From NCBI RefSeq assembly GCF_018138385.1, contig NZ_JAGSIE010000006.1, positions 62,001 to 126,000 of the forward strand: a stretch of 64,000 nt of DNA. The letters are read 5' to 3'. The translations under genes and the position numbers were made by a program. Numbering within the stretch: position 1 is the first letter of the stretch; each line of letters starts with the position of its first letter. The notes beneath the pieces are model-generated. The model had not been told where the DNA came from. It was given only the letters and a program-made list of their open reading frames with translations, and ran no database searches. This stretch comes from Allobacillus saliphilus. GTDB taxonomy: Bacteria > Bacillota > Bacilli > Bacillales > Alkalibacillaceae. Shown here piece by piece: positions 37,770 through 47,290 of this stretch.

Positions 37770-39055
37770 AAGAATTAAATATACCTCGTATCAATGAAAC
37801 GATTTATCAAGAGACATTGCCGAATGGCTTAACGGTTTTTTATTATCCAAAAGAAGACTTTGAAAAAACATTCGCTATTTTCTCAACCAATTATGGTTCA
37901 ATCGATCAAAAATTTACACCGTTAAACAGTGATGAATTTACTCAAGTACCTGATGGGATTGCCCATTTCTTGGAGCATAAAATGTTTGAAAAAGAAGACG
38001 GTGATGTATTCCAACATTTCTCAGAGCGTGGAGCTTCAGCTAACGCATTTACTTCGTTTACTCAAACAGCCTATTTATTTTCCAGTACGGAAGATGAAGA
38101 GCGAAATGTTGAGACATTGCTCGATTTTGTCCAAGATCCCTATTTCACTGAACAGACGGTGGAGAAAGAAAAGGGAATTATTGAACAAGAAATCCGGATG
38201 TATGATGACCAATCAGATTGGCGCCTGTTTTTTGGAACACTTCAATCTATGTTTGAAAACCATCCGGTGCGAATTGATATCGCAGGCACGGTAGATTCTA
38301 TATATACCATTACACATGAAGATTTATATTTATGCTATGAGACATTTTATCACCCGTCGAATATGTCCTTGTTTGTTATCGGGAACTTTTCTTTACAAGA
38401 GATGGCTGAGTTAGTCAGAAACAATCAAGCTAAGAAAGAATTTGCACCTATTGATGATATCAAACGAGATTATGGTGAAGAAAAGGATCCGGTATTTAAG
38501 AAAAAAGAAGTCATCCACATGCCTGTGCAAACGCCTAAATGCATGGTTGGAATTAAAGATAAGAAAGAACACTTACAAACGAGTGAGTTACTGAAAAATG
38601 AATTGGTTCGTGAACTCGTGATGGATTTATACTTCTCTAAAAGTGGAAAGTATTTCGAAGAGCTTTATAACGAAGGACTCGTTATTGAAACGTTGCGACT
38701 TGAATCATATATGGAAAAATCATTCGGGGTAACGATGATCGGTGGAAGAACACTTAAACCAGAAGAATTTAGTGACCGTGTCATTGATATGTTGTTGAAC
38801 TTGAAAAATTCAACCATCTCAGAAGAAGAGTTTGCTCGAATGAAGAAAAGAAAATATGGTGAATTGATTCGTGACTTTAATGAGTTAGAAGGGACAGCTA
38901 ACCAAATCATTCACTATCATGACCTTTCTGTCGATTACCGGAATATTTTCGAGACATTGGAGAACTTGACGAGAGATGATATGAAACAGGTCATTGATGG
39001 TTGGATTGATCAAGATCAAATAACTGTTTGCATGGTCTTGCCAGAAGAGGAATAA
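37766..39055 (+). CDS. ymfH: M16 zinc peptidase YmfH, EF-P modification-associated
   Basis: 429 aa. Carries the inverted zinc motif in IAHFLEHKMFEKEDGD (His-x-x-Glu-His), followed by SANAFTSFTQTAYLFSST and EKEKGIIEQEIRMYDD with the third ligand Glu. Overlaps ymfF (ATGA) and leads straight into ymfI. An active and an inactive M16 subunit encoded side by side is the arrangement of heterodimeric M16B peptidases. Confidence 0.93.
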   Translation: MKELNIPRINETIYQETLPNGLTVFYYPKEDFEKTFAIFSTNYGSIDQKFTPLNSDEFTQVPDGIAHFLEHKMFEKEDGDVFQHFSERGASANAFTSFTQTAYLFSSTEDEERNVETLLDFVQDPYFTEQTVEKEKGIIEQEIRMYDDQSDWRLFFGTLQSMFENHPVRIDIAGTVDSIYTITHEDLYLCYETFYHPSNMSLFVIGNFSLQEMAELVRNNQAKKEFAPIDDIKRDYGEEKDPVFKKKEVIHMPVQTPKCMVGIKDKKEHLQTSELLKNELVRELVMDLYFSKSGKYFEELYNEGLVIETLRLESYMEKSFGVTMIGGRTLKPEEFSDRVIDMLLNLKNSTISEEEFARMKKRKYGELIRDFNELEGTANQIIHYHDLSVDYRNIFETLENLTRDDMKQVIDGWIDQDQITVCMVLPEEE

Positions 39056-39057
39056 TG

Positions 39058-39774
39058 ATGAAAGAAACAGTTCTTGTTATCGGGGCGAGCGGTGATTTGG
39101 CTCAAGAAGCCATTCAAAGCTTGGCAAGCCCTTCAAGACAATTTATATTGCATTACTTTGAAAATAAAGAAGCAATTGAGAAGACGATGTCTTTACTGGA
39201 TGAAGATCAAGTCATTATGAGTGTTCGGGCGAATCTTTCCGAGCAAACAGAAATTCAGCAATTAATCGAATCGATCCCTTTTCAAGTTCACAGTATACTA
39301 TTTGCGCAAGGACGCAGCTATCATGAACTTTTAACTGAATCATCGAGTGAAAAGATGGATGAGCAATATACCATTCATCTTAAATCAATGATGTTGATTG
39401 CTAAAGCTTTTTTACCACAAATGATTGCTCGAAAAGAGGGTAATATCGTAGTGATCTCCTCAATTTGGGGCGAATTAGGCGCTAGTAATGAATCGGTTTA
39501 TGCTGCGATGAAAGGAGCCCAACTTGCATGGATGAAGTCCATCGCAAAAGAAGTCGGCCCTTCCGGAGTGCGCGTAAATGCAGTAACACCAGGGTTAATC
39601 GATACGAAAATGAACAAAGTCATTTCAGAACAAGACCAAGAAGTTTGGACAAATCAAGTACCGTTAAGACGTGCCGGTCAACCAGGTGATGTTGCAAACC
39701 TTATCCGCTTTCTCTTTTCGAATGAAAGCGATTATATCCACGGGCAAGTCCTTCGATTAAGTGGGGGCTTATAA
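39058..39774 (+). CDS. ymfI: SDR oxidoreductase YmfI, EF-P 5-aminopentanone reductase
   Basis: 238 aa. Short-chain dehydrogenase: cofactor motif GASGDLAQ, AQGRSYHEL in the NNAG position, catalytic Ser in VISSIWGELGAS, Tyr and Lys in YAAMK, and PGLIDT. In B. subtilis YmfI reduces the 5-aminopentanone adduct on Lys32 of EF-P. Start chosen at 39058 (7 nt after GAGG); an ATG three bases earlier overlaps the ymfH stop. YnbB (58647-59879), linked to the same modification, is 20 kb downstream. Confidence 0.92.
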   Translation: MKETVLVIGASGDLAQEAIQSLASPSRQFILHYFENKEAIEKTMSLLDEDQVIMSVRANLSEQTEIQQLIESIPFQVHSILFAQGRSYHELLTESSSEKMDEQYTIHLKSMMLIAKAFLPQMIARKEGNIVVISSIWGELGASNESVYAAMKGAQLAWMKSIAKEVGPSGVRVNAVTPGLIDTKMNKVISEQDQEVWTNQVPLRRAGQPGDVANLIRFLFSNESDYIHGQVLRLSGGL

Positions 39775-39841
39775 AAAATCATGTATAAGGTTTCATCTTC
39801 CGTAGAAAATATAAAAGAAGAACATTAAAGGAGGATGAACC

Positions 39842-40090
39842 ATGTCCATATTGGATAATTTCGATCAGTGGAAAGATTTTTTAGGTGATCGTTTAAACCA
39901 AGCACAAGATAAAGGTATGCAACAAGACACGATCAATAACCTAGCTTATGAAATCGGTGAACATTTAGCGTCTAAAGTCGATGCGAAAAATGATGAGGAA
40001 GCAATTCTTCGTGACCTTTGGAACGTAGCTTCCGAAGAAGAAAGACGTACGATGGCTAGCATGATGGTTAAACTAGTTCAAAATCAATAA
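39842..40090 (+). CDS. ymfJ: DUF3243 protein YmfJ
   Basis: 82 aa. Small, acidic, mostly helical protein (MSILDNFDQWKDFLGDRL; EEAILRDLWNVASEEE). Strong AAAGGAGG site. Known across spore-forming Bacilli without an assigned function. Followed by a terminator. Confidence 0.88.
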   Translation: MSILDNFDQWKDFLGDRLNQAQDKGMQQDTINNLAYEIGEHLASKVDAKNDEEAILRDLWNVASEEERRTMASMMVKLVQNQ

Positions 40091-40102
40091 ATAACGAACC
40101 TG

Positions 40103-40139
40103 CCCGGAAAGTGATTTGAATCATTTTTCGGGTTTTTTG
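40103..40139 (+). terminator. Intrinsic terminator after ymfJ
   Basis: CCCGGAAAGTGAT pairs with ATCATTTTTCGGG across a 4-nt loop, followed by TTTTTT. Confidence 0.85.
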
Positions 40140-40309
40140 TGTCAAATACGCTGTGAAAATAACGTAATCTAGGACGAAAGAAGTGGAATTCAAAGTTTTT
40201 AACGAAAATAAAGAGGGAATATTATTAATACACTTTATCTAGTTGCTAAAATAATTTATGATAGTAGATAGTGTACTTCTTGAATACCTTGAAAAAAGGG
40301 TGTATGGAA

Positions 40310-41098
40310 ATGACGGACGATCGAAAAGATTGGTATTTTGAATATGAGATTTTGCATAATCGACCTGGTTTACTTGGAGATATTGCTTCGTTGATGGGAA
40401 TGCTTTCCATTAATATTATTATGATTAATGGTGTAGAAGATGCTCGACGTGGTATGCTCTTATTAAGTAGGGATGATCGACAAATTAAGCGTTTACGTAT
40501 CATTCTCGATATTATGGAAACGATTGAAATACGTAAGCTTAGACGACCTAAACTTCGAGATAAATTAGCCGTCATGCATGGCAGATACATAAAGAGTGAT
40601 TCGGATGATAAAAAGACGTTTCGCTTTGTTCGGGATGAATTAGGTGTGCTTGTCGACTTCATGGCTGAACTGTTTAATAAAGGTGGTCATGTGCTTATTG
40701 GAATTCGTGGTATGCCACGTGTCGGTAAAACGGAATCCATTGTCGCAGCAAGTGTTTCTGCCAATAAGAGGTGGTTGTTTCTTTCAAGTACGTTGTTAAA
40801 ACAAACTGTACGCACTAAATTGATGAAGGATGAATACTCCACGGATAATGTTTTTATCATCGACGGAGTAGTTTCAGCGAAGCAATTTGGTGAAGATCAT
40901 TGGCGGGTATTACGCGAGGTCATGCAAATACCTGCAGTGAAAGTTGTCGAACACCCAGACATTTTTGTACAGCAATCGGATTACACATTGGATGACTTTG
41001 ATTACTTTATTGAACTGCGAAGTGATTCTGATCAAGAAATCACTTATAAAAGTCTTGAACCAGATCAAAGCGATGAATTTTCAATGTTTGACTTTTAA
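40310..41098 (+). CDS. ymfK: DUF3388 protein YmfK, ACT-like domain plus P-loop
   Basis: 262 aa. N-terminal ACT-like domain (YEILHNRPGLLGDIASLMGMLSINI, split here by design of the fold) followed by a nucleotide-binding-like region with GMPRVGKTES near residue 134. Function unknown. ATG 40310 lies 7 nt after GGGTG; ATG 40304 is too close. Conserved place before rodZ (ymfM). Confidence 0.88.
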   Translation: MTDDRKDWYFEYEILHNRPGLLGDIASLMGMLSINIIMINGVEDARRGMLLLSRDDRQIKRLRIILDIMETIEIRKLRRPKLRDKLAVMHGRYIKSDSDDKKTFRFVRDELGVLVDFMAELFNKGGHVLIGIRGMPRVGKTESIVAASVSANKRWLFLSSTLLKQTVRTKLMKDEYSTDNVFIIDGVVSAKQFGEDHWRVLREVMQIPAVKVVEHPDIFVQQSDYTLDDFDYFIELRSDSDQEITYKSLEPDQSDEFSMFDF

Positions 41099-41116
41099 AG
41101 TGGACGGTGGATAGTT

Positions 41117-42040
41117 ATGGAGATAGGAAAAAGGTTACGAGAAGAGCGATTAAACCAAGGGTTATCGCTTGAAGAAGTAAAAAGTGAAACGAAAATCCAA
41201 ACCCGTTATTTAACTGCAGTTGAAGAAAATGATTGGAGTAAAATGCCGGGAAACTTTTATGTGCGTGCTTTTATACGGGAATACGCTGAAGTTTTAGGAA
41301 TGGATTCAGCTATGTTGTTAGAGGAACATAAAAACGAATTACCTCAGACGAGTGATGTGTCGTATGATTATGTATCTACACCTTCCAGAAAAGAATCTAG
41401 AAGCGGCAATATTGCCTTTTTTTCTTTTCTACCAAAGTTATTAGTATTTGTCTTGGTGATTGGCATTATCTTTGGCATATGGTATTCGTATGTTAACTTC
41501 GTTCATCCGGCTTTAACTGAAGATGACGAAACATCAGGAAATGAAGAAGGATCAGAAATAATAGCCCCTGATACAGAAGAAGAATCAAATGAGGAATCTT
41601 CTGAAGAGGGTACAACAGACGGTGATGAGGAATCTGAACAATCAGGAGACAACAATGAGGAGCAAAATGAAGAAACAAAACAGCCTAGTCTATCTGTCGA
41701 AGAAGTAGATGAAGATGCAGCGACACCATTGACGACGGTTCGTTTGACGAATGCGGAAAGTTTGGAACTCGAATTTAAGATTGATGGCGAAACATACTTA
41801 TGGGTTCGCGGGATAGAAGATGGACAAGTGGTGGAAAGTTTCGGTGATGAACGAGTTTACACATCCGATGACTCCCCACTGACAATAGAAGCGTCTGGTT
41901 CAAATCTTGTTGAGTTGAATATTGGAAATGCCTCTGTCGTTAATTTGAAAATAAACGGAGAAGAGTTAGAATATCCAATTGATGCAAATGAAGAAGTCCA
42001 TCAAAAAATCCACATCCTTTGGGAACCATCAGAATCGTAA
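41117..42040 (+). CDS. rodZ: RodZ-like cell-shape protein (YmfM)
   Basis: 307 aa. Cytoplasmic HTH_25 domain (1-70: IGKRLREERLNQGLSLEEV), one membrane span (about 101-120, LPKLLVFVLVIGIIFGIWY), a long extracellular linker very rich in Glu, Ser and Asp (about 130-195), and a C-terminal DUF4115 beta domain (about 205-305). RodZ links MreB filaments to the membrane. The acidic linker is longer than usual. Followed by a terminator. Confidence 0.9.
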   Translation: MEIGKRLREERLNQGLSLEEVKSETKIQTRYLTAVEENDWSKMPGNFYVRAFIREYAEVLGMDSAMLLEEHKNELPQTSDVSYDYVSTPSRKESRSGNIAFFSFLPKLLVFVLVIGIIFGIWYSYVNFVHPALTEDDETSGNEEGSEIIAPDTEEESNEESSEEGTTDGDEESEQSGDNNEEQNEETKQPSLSVEEVDEDAATPLTTVRLTNAESLELEFKIDGETYLWVRGIEDGQVVESFGDERVYTSDDSPLTIEASGSNLVELNIGNASVVNLKINGEELEYPIDANEEVHQKIHILWEPSES

Positions 42041-42059
42041 ATTGACTATGAATTACGTT

Positions 42060-42094
42060 TGATCCTTTGCCCAAAGCAAAGGATTCCTTTTTTA
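42060..42094 (+). terminator. Intrinsic terminator after rodZ
   Basis: ATCCTTTGC (42062-42070) and GCAAAGGAT (42076-42084), 9-bp stem, 5-nt loop, then TCCTTTTTTT. Confidence 0.88.
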
Positions 42095-42137
42095 TGATTT
42101 AAAAATCAATGACAGAACAAATTTGGAGGAAAATCAA

Positions 42138-42716
42138 ATGAACATACCAAATAAAATTACGCTTTCACGTATCTTAATGATTCCATTATTCATTATTTTA
42201 CTTGTTGTACCATTTAATTGGACTACATATTCAATAGGTGAAATGTCCATTCCGTTAGAACATATATTGGCTGGGATTTTGTTTATTATCGCCTCTGTTA
42301 CCGATTGGGTCGATGGATATTATGCACGTAAATATAATCTAGTCACAAATTTAGGTAAATTTTTGGATCCGTTAGCTGATAAACTGCTTGTATCTGCAGC
42401 ATTAATTTGTTTAGTCGAATTAGGAATGGCTGAAGCGTGGCTCGTTATCTTAATTATTAGCCGCGAATTTGCAGTAACCGGTCTCCGTTTAGTAGCCGCT
42501 GGTGAAGGAATTGTCCTTGCGGCAAGTAATATGGGAAAAATAAAAACCGTATTGCAAATTAGTGCAACAGCCTTTTTATTACTTCATCATTTTCCTTTCT
42601 CTTATTTAGGTTTTCCAATTGGAACAATCCTCTTATACCTGGCCGCTTTTGTCACAGTACTTTCTGGAGTTGAATATTTCATGAAAAACTGGCACGTGAT
42701 GAGGGATTCTAAATGA
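42138..42716 (+). CDS. pgsA: CDP-diacylglycerol-glycerol-3-phosphate phosphatidyltransferase
   Basis: 192 aa. First step of phosphatidylglycerol synthesis, using the CDP-diacylglycerol made by CdsA. The CDP-alcohol phosphotransferase signature DG-x2-AR-x8-G-x3-D-x3-D is seen as D-W-V-D-G-Y-Y-A-R through G-K-F-L-D-P-L-A-D-K. Six hydrophobic spans. ATG 42138 is 7 nt after GGAGGA. Its TGA overlaps the cinA ATG. Confidence 0.97.
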   Translation: MNIPNKITLSRILMIPLFIILLVVPFNWTTYSIGEMSIPLEHILAGILFIIASVTDWVDGYYARKYNLVTNLGKFLDPLADKLLVSAALICLVELGMAEAWLVILIISREFAVTGLRLVAAGEGIVLAASNMGKIKTVLQISATAFLLLHHFPFSYLGFPIGTILLYLAAFVTVLSGVEYFMKNWHVMRDSK

Positions 42717-43975
42717 GAACCGAAAAAACATGTGAAATTATATCCGTAGGCACCGAGTTATTACTTGGTCAAATTGATGATACAAATGCAACTTGGTTAT
42801 CAGAAAAGATGGCGACACTCGGCTTAAACGTTTACCATCGTCAAACAATCGGTGATAATCGGAAGCGTTTATATGAAGCCTTTAAACTTGCCCAAAGTCG
42901 ATCAGATCTTGTAATCGTCACAGGAGGACTTGGACCGACAGATGATGATTTAACTCGTGATGCAGCCTGTGATTTATTTGGTTGTAAGTTGGAGACCGAC
43001 TTGGCTACGATGAAAAAAATCGAAGCCTACTATGAAAAACGCGGAATGAACATGACTGAAAACAATCGAAAACAAGCCCTTTCTTTTACAGGAGCTACCG
43101 TTTTCGAAAATGAAGTAGGTATGGCGCCAGGTTTATGCTACCAATTTGATGAAACCGTTTGGTATTTTCTACCCGGAGTTCCTACAGAAATGAAGTGGCT
43201 TGTCGATCACGGTTTAATTCCTGATTTGTATGGTCGCGATTTTTTACAATATCAACTATATAGTCGCGAGTTGCATTTCCAGGGGATCGGTGAGTCGGCG
43301 ATTGAACATGAATTAATCGATCTTATTCGCAAGCAATCGAACCCTACCATTGCACCACTTGCTGGAGATGGCCATGTCACGATTCGGTTAACGGCAAAGA
43401 GTGTGTCAAAAAAAGAAGCTGATCAATTATTGGATCGCATACAGGAACAAATCTTATCTCGTGTTTCAACTTACTATGTCGGGGACCGGCCGAACACGTT
43501 GGAAAAACAAATAATTGAGAACCTACGTGACAACAATCTGACATTCTCAACTTGTGAAAGTATTACAGGTGGGCTTTTTGCATCACAAATCGTTTCTGAA
43601 CCAGGAGCGTCAGATGTTTTTCATGGTTCAATCGTTTCTTATACAAATGCAATCAAAGAAAATATTGTCGGTGTTCCAAGAGAAATTTTAGATCGTAATG
43701 GAGCTGTCAGTGAAGAATGTGCTCGTTCGATGGCAGAGAAGACGAGAGTTTTAATGAATACAGATTTGGCCATTAGTTTTACAGGTGTTGCTGGGGATCA
43801 ATCGATCGACGGTCACTCGAGCGGGACCGTGTTCATAGCCATTGCTAGCAAAGAAAGCTCAACTATTTGTGAAAAATTAAGCCTCATCGGGAAACGAAAT
43901 GAGATACGAAATCAAGCGACTAAGCGGGGTTTGAAATTATTTCTAAACTATATAAAAAACAATTATCCTGTCTAG
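42713..43975 (+). CDS. cinA: CinA-family competence/damage-inducible protein, NMN amidohydrolase-type
   Basis: 420 aa. N-terminal MoaB/MogA-like domain (1-170: SVGTELLLGQIDDTNA, VTGGLGPTDDDLTRD) and C-terminal CinA/PncC domain (about 260-415: STCESITGGLFASQIV, SFTGVAGDQ). The second domain deamidates nicotinamide mononucleotide in other bacteria. Next to recA, as in many Firmicutes where the two are co-expressed in competence. No ComK box was found. Confidence 0.95.
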   Translation: MRTEKTCEIISVGTELLLGQIDDTNATWLSEKMATLGLNVYHRQTIGDNRKRLYEAFKLAQSRSDLVIVTGGLGPTDDDLTRDAACDLFGCKLETDLATMKKIEAYYEKRGMNMTENNRKQALSFTGATVFENEVGMAPGLCYQFDETVWYFLPGVPTEMKWLVDHGLIPDLYGRDFLQYQLYSRELHFQGIGESAIEHELIDLIRKQSNPTIAPLAGDGHVTIRLTAKSVSKKEADQLLDRIQEQILSRVSTYYVGDRPNTLEKQIIENLRDNNLTFSTCESITGGLFASQIVSEPGASDVFHGSIVSYTNAIKENIVGVPREILDRNGAVSEECARSMAEKTRVLMNTDLAISFTGVAGDQSIDGHSSGTVFIAIASKESSTICEKLSLIGKRNEIRNQATKRGLKLFLNYIKNNYPV

Positions 43976-44027
43976 AAAACGGTATTTTCTCTTGTAGATA
44001 ATAATACTTTCTCTAGGAGAAAACGAT

Positions 44028-44041
44028 AGAACAGATATTCG
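44028..44041. promoter_or_regulatory. LexA-like (SOS) box before recA
   Basis: AGAACAGATATTCG, close to the Bacillus consensus CGAAC-N4-GTTCG (one mismatch in each half). It ends 9 nt before the -35 of the recA promoter. Confidence 0.65.
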
Positions 44042-44049
44042 CTTTTTTG

Positions 44050-44078
44050 TTGGCAAAATGCTAAAATCATAGTATGAT
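44050..44078 (+). promoter_or_regulatory. sigma-A promoter of recA
   Basis: TTGGCA (44050-44055), 17-nt spacer, TATGAT (44073-44078), 30 nt before the recA start. Confidence 0.8.
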
Positions 44079-44107
44079 AGAGTTAGTTAAATGAAGGGGG
44101 AAAATTA

Positions 44108-45145
44108 ATGAGTGAGCGTAAACAAGCATTAGATATGGCTTTAAAGCAAATAGAGAAGCAATTTGGTAAAGGCTCCATCATGAAATTAGGTGAAAACGAA
44201 GGACAGAGAGTTTCAACGGTATCTTCTGGGTCTCTAAGCTTAGATATTGCACTCGGTGTAGGTGGCTATCCACGTGGAAGAATTGTTGAGATCTACGGTC
44301 CAGAATCTTCTGGTAAAACAACTGTCGCTTTGCATGCGATTGCAGAAGCACAAAAGCAGGGAGGACAAGCAGCTTTTATTGATGCGGAGCACGCGCTTGA
44401 TCCTGTTTATGCAAAGAACCTAGGTGTGGATATTGATGAACTATTATTATCACAGCCAGATACGGGTGAACAAGCACTTGAGATTGCTGAGGCATTAGTC
44501 CGCAGTGGAGCAATCGATATTGTTGTCATTGACTCCGTTGCTGCTTTGGTGCCGAAAGCTGAAATTGAGGGAGAGATGGGCGATGCGCACGTAGGACTGC
44601 AAGCTCGTTTAATGTCTCAGGCATTAAGAAAGCTTTCTGGTGCAATCAATAAGTCGAAAACGACAGCAATCTTTATTAACCAAATTCGTGAAAAAGTAGG
44701 CGTCATGTTCGGAAACCCAGAAACAACGCCAGGTGGTCGGGCATTGAAGTTCTATTCTTCTGTTCGATTGGAAGTTCGCCGCGCAGAAACATTAAAACAA
44801 GGTAATGAAATGGTCGGTAACAAGACTCGTCTTAAAGTCGTTAAAAACAAGGTAGCCCCACCATTCCGTCAAGCTGAAGTTGACATTATGTATGGAAAAG
44901 GAATTTCTAAAGAAGGGGAAGTCCTTGATTTAGGAGCAGATCAGGACATCGTCGAGAAAAGTGGTTCATGGTATTCCTATCAAGGAGAAAAACTTGGGCA
45001 AGGTAGAGAAAATGCGAAACAATTCTTCTTGGATAATCCAGATATTTATGAACGTGTGTACGAAGAGTTAAGAGATGCTTATAATATATCTGGCAAAGAT
45101 CCAGAGGAACAAGCTGAGGATCAAGAAGAACTAGATTTAAACTAA
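44108..45145 (+). CDS. recA: Recombinase RecA
   Basis: 345 aa. Strand-exchange ATPase and SOS co-protease. Walker [10 protein letters not shown] (63-71), [10 protein letters not shown] (Walker B), the DNA-binding loop region with [15 protein letters not shown] and the loop L2 block GNPETTPGG. Acidic C-terminal tail. GAAGGGGG ribosome binding site. Own promoter with LexA-like box; terminator downstream. Confidence 0.99.
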   Translation: MSERKQALDMALKQIEKQFGKGSIMKLGENEGQRVSTVSSGSLSLDIALGVGGYPRGRIVEIYGPESSGKTTVALHAIAEAQKQGGQAAFIDAEHALDPVYAKNLGVDIDELLLSQPDTGEQALEIAEALVRSGAIDIVVIDSVAALVPKAEIEGEMGDAHVGLQARLMSQALRKLSGAINKSKTTAIFINQIREKVGVMFGNPETTPGGRALKFYSSVRLEVRRAETLKQGNEMVGNKTRLKVVKNKVAPPFRQAEVDIMYGKGISKEGEVLDLGADQDIVEKSGSWYSYQGEKLGQGRENAKQFFLDNPDIYERVYEELRDAYNISGKDPEEQAEDQEELDLN

Positions 45146-45197
45146 TTATATTAAGCTCATTGTAAGTACAAGCGAAAAGAAGCTGTTCTTTGAATAA

Positions 45198-45258
45198 AAA
45201 GTAGTTCAGTTTTAGTGTGCAAACCTTTGTTTTGCCCTTCAATTGGACTGCTTTTTTG
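45198..45258 (+). terminator. Probable terminator after recA
   Basis: AAAGTAGTTC (45198-45207) pairs with GGACTGCTTT (45245-45254) with two wobbles; the 37-nt interior can form a small hairpin of its own. Followed by T-run. Confidence 0.55.
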
Positions 45259-45405
45259 TCGTTTATTAATAAACTGAGTCAATTTAAATGTGTTTCTTAG
45301 GGATTATATTAGCATGTCGAATTCGATTTGAAATGTCTAATTTTATTGTGTGGAAAAAATCACAAAATCTTTTGTCGAAATTGTTGTACGATTTCGGAGG
45401 TTTCC

Positions 45406-45434
45406 TTGACATGATTTATGGACAGGCTTAAAAT
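45406..45434 (+). promoter_or_regulatory. Strong sigma-A promoter of rny
   Basis: Consensus TTGACA (45406-45411), 17-nt spacer, TAAAAT (45429-45434). Confidence 0.85.
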
Positions 45435-45551
45435 GAAAGTGTATAATTTTCATTTTTTAAGTCAAAAAATGATGACAAGATTGTACATTACCGACTGAAA
45501 CAAAACAATTGGATCAATTGAAAAAAATGAATAGCAAGAGGAGGTGAACGT

Positions 45552-47117
45552 ATGGATAGTTTACCGATCATTATCATCTCCATTTTGCTTGCTTTAGTTG
45601 TCGGTACTGTTGTTGGGTATCTTATTCGTAAAAAGATTGCAGAAGCGAAAATTTCTAGTGCTGAAGAGCTTGCAAAGCAAATCGTTGAAGAAGGTGAGCG
45701 AAACGCAGAATCAGCGAAACGTGAAGCGCTGTTAGAAGCGAAAGACGAAAATCATCGATTGCGTCAAGAGCAAGAACAAGAGTTACGCGAAAGACGTTCA
45801 GAAATCCAGAAACAAGAGAATCGTCTAATGCTCAAGGAAGAAACCCTTGACCGTAAGAGTGAAACTTTGGATAAACGTGAGCTGATGTTAGAAGAAAAAG
45901 AAGAATCCTTGACAGAAAAACAACAACAACTTAATAAAGCGGAAAGCAAAGTGGAAGAAATGGTTGCTGAACAGCAAAAAGAATTGGAACGCATTTCTGG
46001 CTTTACGGAAGAAGAAGCACGTCAAATCATTCTTGATCGAGTAGAAAAAGAAATGGCGCATGAAACGGCGTTATTGATTAAACGTGAAGAAACGAAAGCC
46101 AAGGAGCAAGCTGATAAGAAGGCAAAAGAGCTGCTCTCCTTAGCGATCCAGCGCTGTGCAGCAGAGCATGTATCGGAGACGACTGTGTCTGTCGTCAACT
46201 TGCCTAACGATGAGATGAAAGGACGAATCATCGGAAGGGAAGGACGAAATATCCGTACTTTGGAAACATTGACTGGTATTGACCTAATTATCGATGATAC
46301 ACCGGAAGCGGTTATATTATCAGGTTTCGATCCAGTACGTAGAGAAATTGCGCGCATAGCGCTTGAGAATCTCGTACAGGATGGAAGAATCCACCCAGCT
46401 CGAATTGAAGAGATGGTGGAGAAATCCCGTCGCGAAGTTGATGAATATATCCGTGAGGTGGGTGAAGAAGCTACGTTCGAAATTGGCGCTCATGGAATAC
46501 ATCCTGATCTAATTAAAATTATTGGCCGATTAAATTATCGTACAAGCTATGGTCAAAACGTATTGAAGCACTCATTGGAAGTCGCCTATTTATCCGGTCT
46601 TCTAGCCGCAGAGCTTGGAGAAGACGAGCAACTCGCAAGACGAGCAGGCTTATTGCATGATATCGGAAAAGCCGTCGACCATGAAGTAGAAGGTAGCCAC
46701 GTGGAAATCGGTAAGGAAATCGCTCAGAAATACAAAGAACACCCAGTTGTCATTAATGCGATTGCATCACACCATGGTGATGAAGAACCGACAAGTATTA
46801 TTTCTGTCTTAGTGGCTGCTGCTGATGCTTTATCAGCTGCCCGCCCTGGAGCAAGAAGTGAGTCGTTAGAAAACTACATTAAACGACTTGAAAAACTAGA
46901 ATCGATTGCAGATTCTTATGAAGGTGTCGAAAAATCATTTGCCATCCAGGCTGGACGTGAAGTTAGAATCATGGTCCGCCCAGATGATATCGATGATGCA
47001 ACAGCTATTCAACTAGCAAGGGAGATTCGTAAACAGATCGAAGAAGGTCTGGAGTATCCAGGTCACATCAAAGTAACAGTCATCCGTGAAACACGCGTTG
47101 TTGAATACGCAAAATAA
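45552..47117 (+). CDS. rny: Ribonuclease Y
   Basis: 521 aa. Membrane-anchored endoribonuclease that starts bulk mRNA decay. N-terminal membrane helix (4-24), long coiled coil (about 27-190), KH domain ([15 protein letters not shown], about 219-233), HD phosphohydrolase domain with [12 protein letters not shown] (about 366), C-terminal domain. AGGAGGTG ribosome binding site. With pnp in this window it represents the Bacillus RNA-decay machinery; RicA (50255-50650) is a known specificity partner. Confidence 0.98.
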   Translation: MDSLPIIIISILLALVVGTVVGYLIRKKIAEAKISSAEELAKQIVEEGERNAESAKREALLEAKDENHRLRQEQEQELRERRSEIQKQENRLMLKEETLDRKSETLDKRELMLEEKEESLTEKQQQLNKAESKVEEMVAEQQKELERISGFTEEEARQIILDRVEKEMAHETALLIKREETKAKEQADKKAKELLSLAIQRCAAEHVSETTVSVVNLPNDEMKGRIIGREGRNIRTLETLTGIDLIIDDTPEAVILSGFDPVRREIARIALENLVQDGRIHPARIEEMVEKSRREVDEYIREVGEEATFEIGAHGIHPDLIKIIGRLNYRTSYGQNVLKHSLEVAYLSGLLAAELGEDEQLARRAGLLHDIGKAVDHEVEGSHVEIGKEIAQKYKEHPVVINAIASHHGDEEPTSIISVLVAAADALSAARPGARSESLENYIKRLEKLESIADSYEGVEKSFAIQAGREVRIMVRPDDIDDATAIQLAREIRKQIEEGLEYPGHIKVTVIRETRVVEYAK

Positions 47118-47120
47118 ACG

Positions 47121-47163
47121 AAATGCCAAAAGACTGACTCGTTCAGTGCTTTTGGCATTTTTT
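47121..47163 (+). terminator. Intrinsic terminator after rny
   Basis: AAATGCCAAAAG (47121-47132) and CTTTTGGCATTT (47149-47160), 12-bp perfect stem, then T-run. Confidence 0.9.
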
Positions 47164-47290
47164 AACCTAAATAAGATTTTGTACGAACGGGAACATGCTA
47201 TACATACACTAGACTGATTAATGTTTTGACTCACTAATTGAACTATGCAACGATAAATATATTGAACGGAAGAAAGGAAAATTAGATCAA

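Larger units (their letters stand above)
45146..45551. other. 406-bp spacer between recA and rny
   Basis: Contains the recA terminator (45198-45258) and the rny promoter (45406-45434). An inverted repeat CGAAAT-N9-ATTTCG lies at about 45376-45396, 10 nt before the -35, and could be a regulator site. About 115 nt between TSS and the rny start forms an AT-rich leader. Confidence 0.6.

Noticed and set aside
47171-47184. LexA-like CGAACGGGAACATG before ymdB
   Set aside because: Only the left half fits CGAAC; the right half does not match GTTCG.
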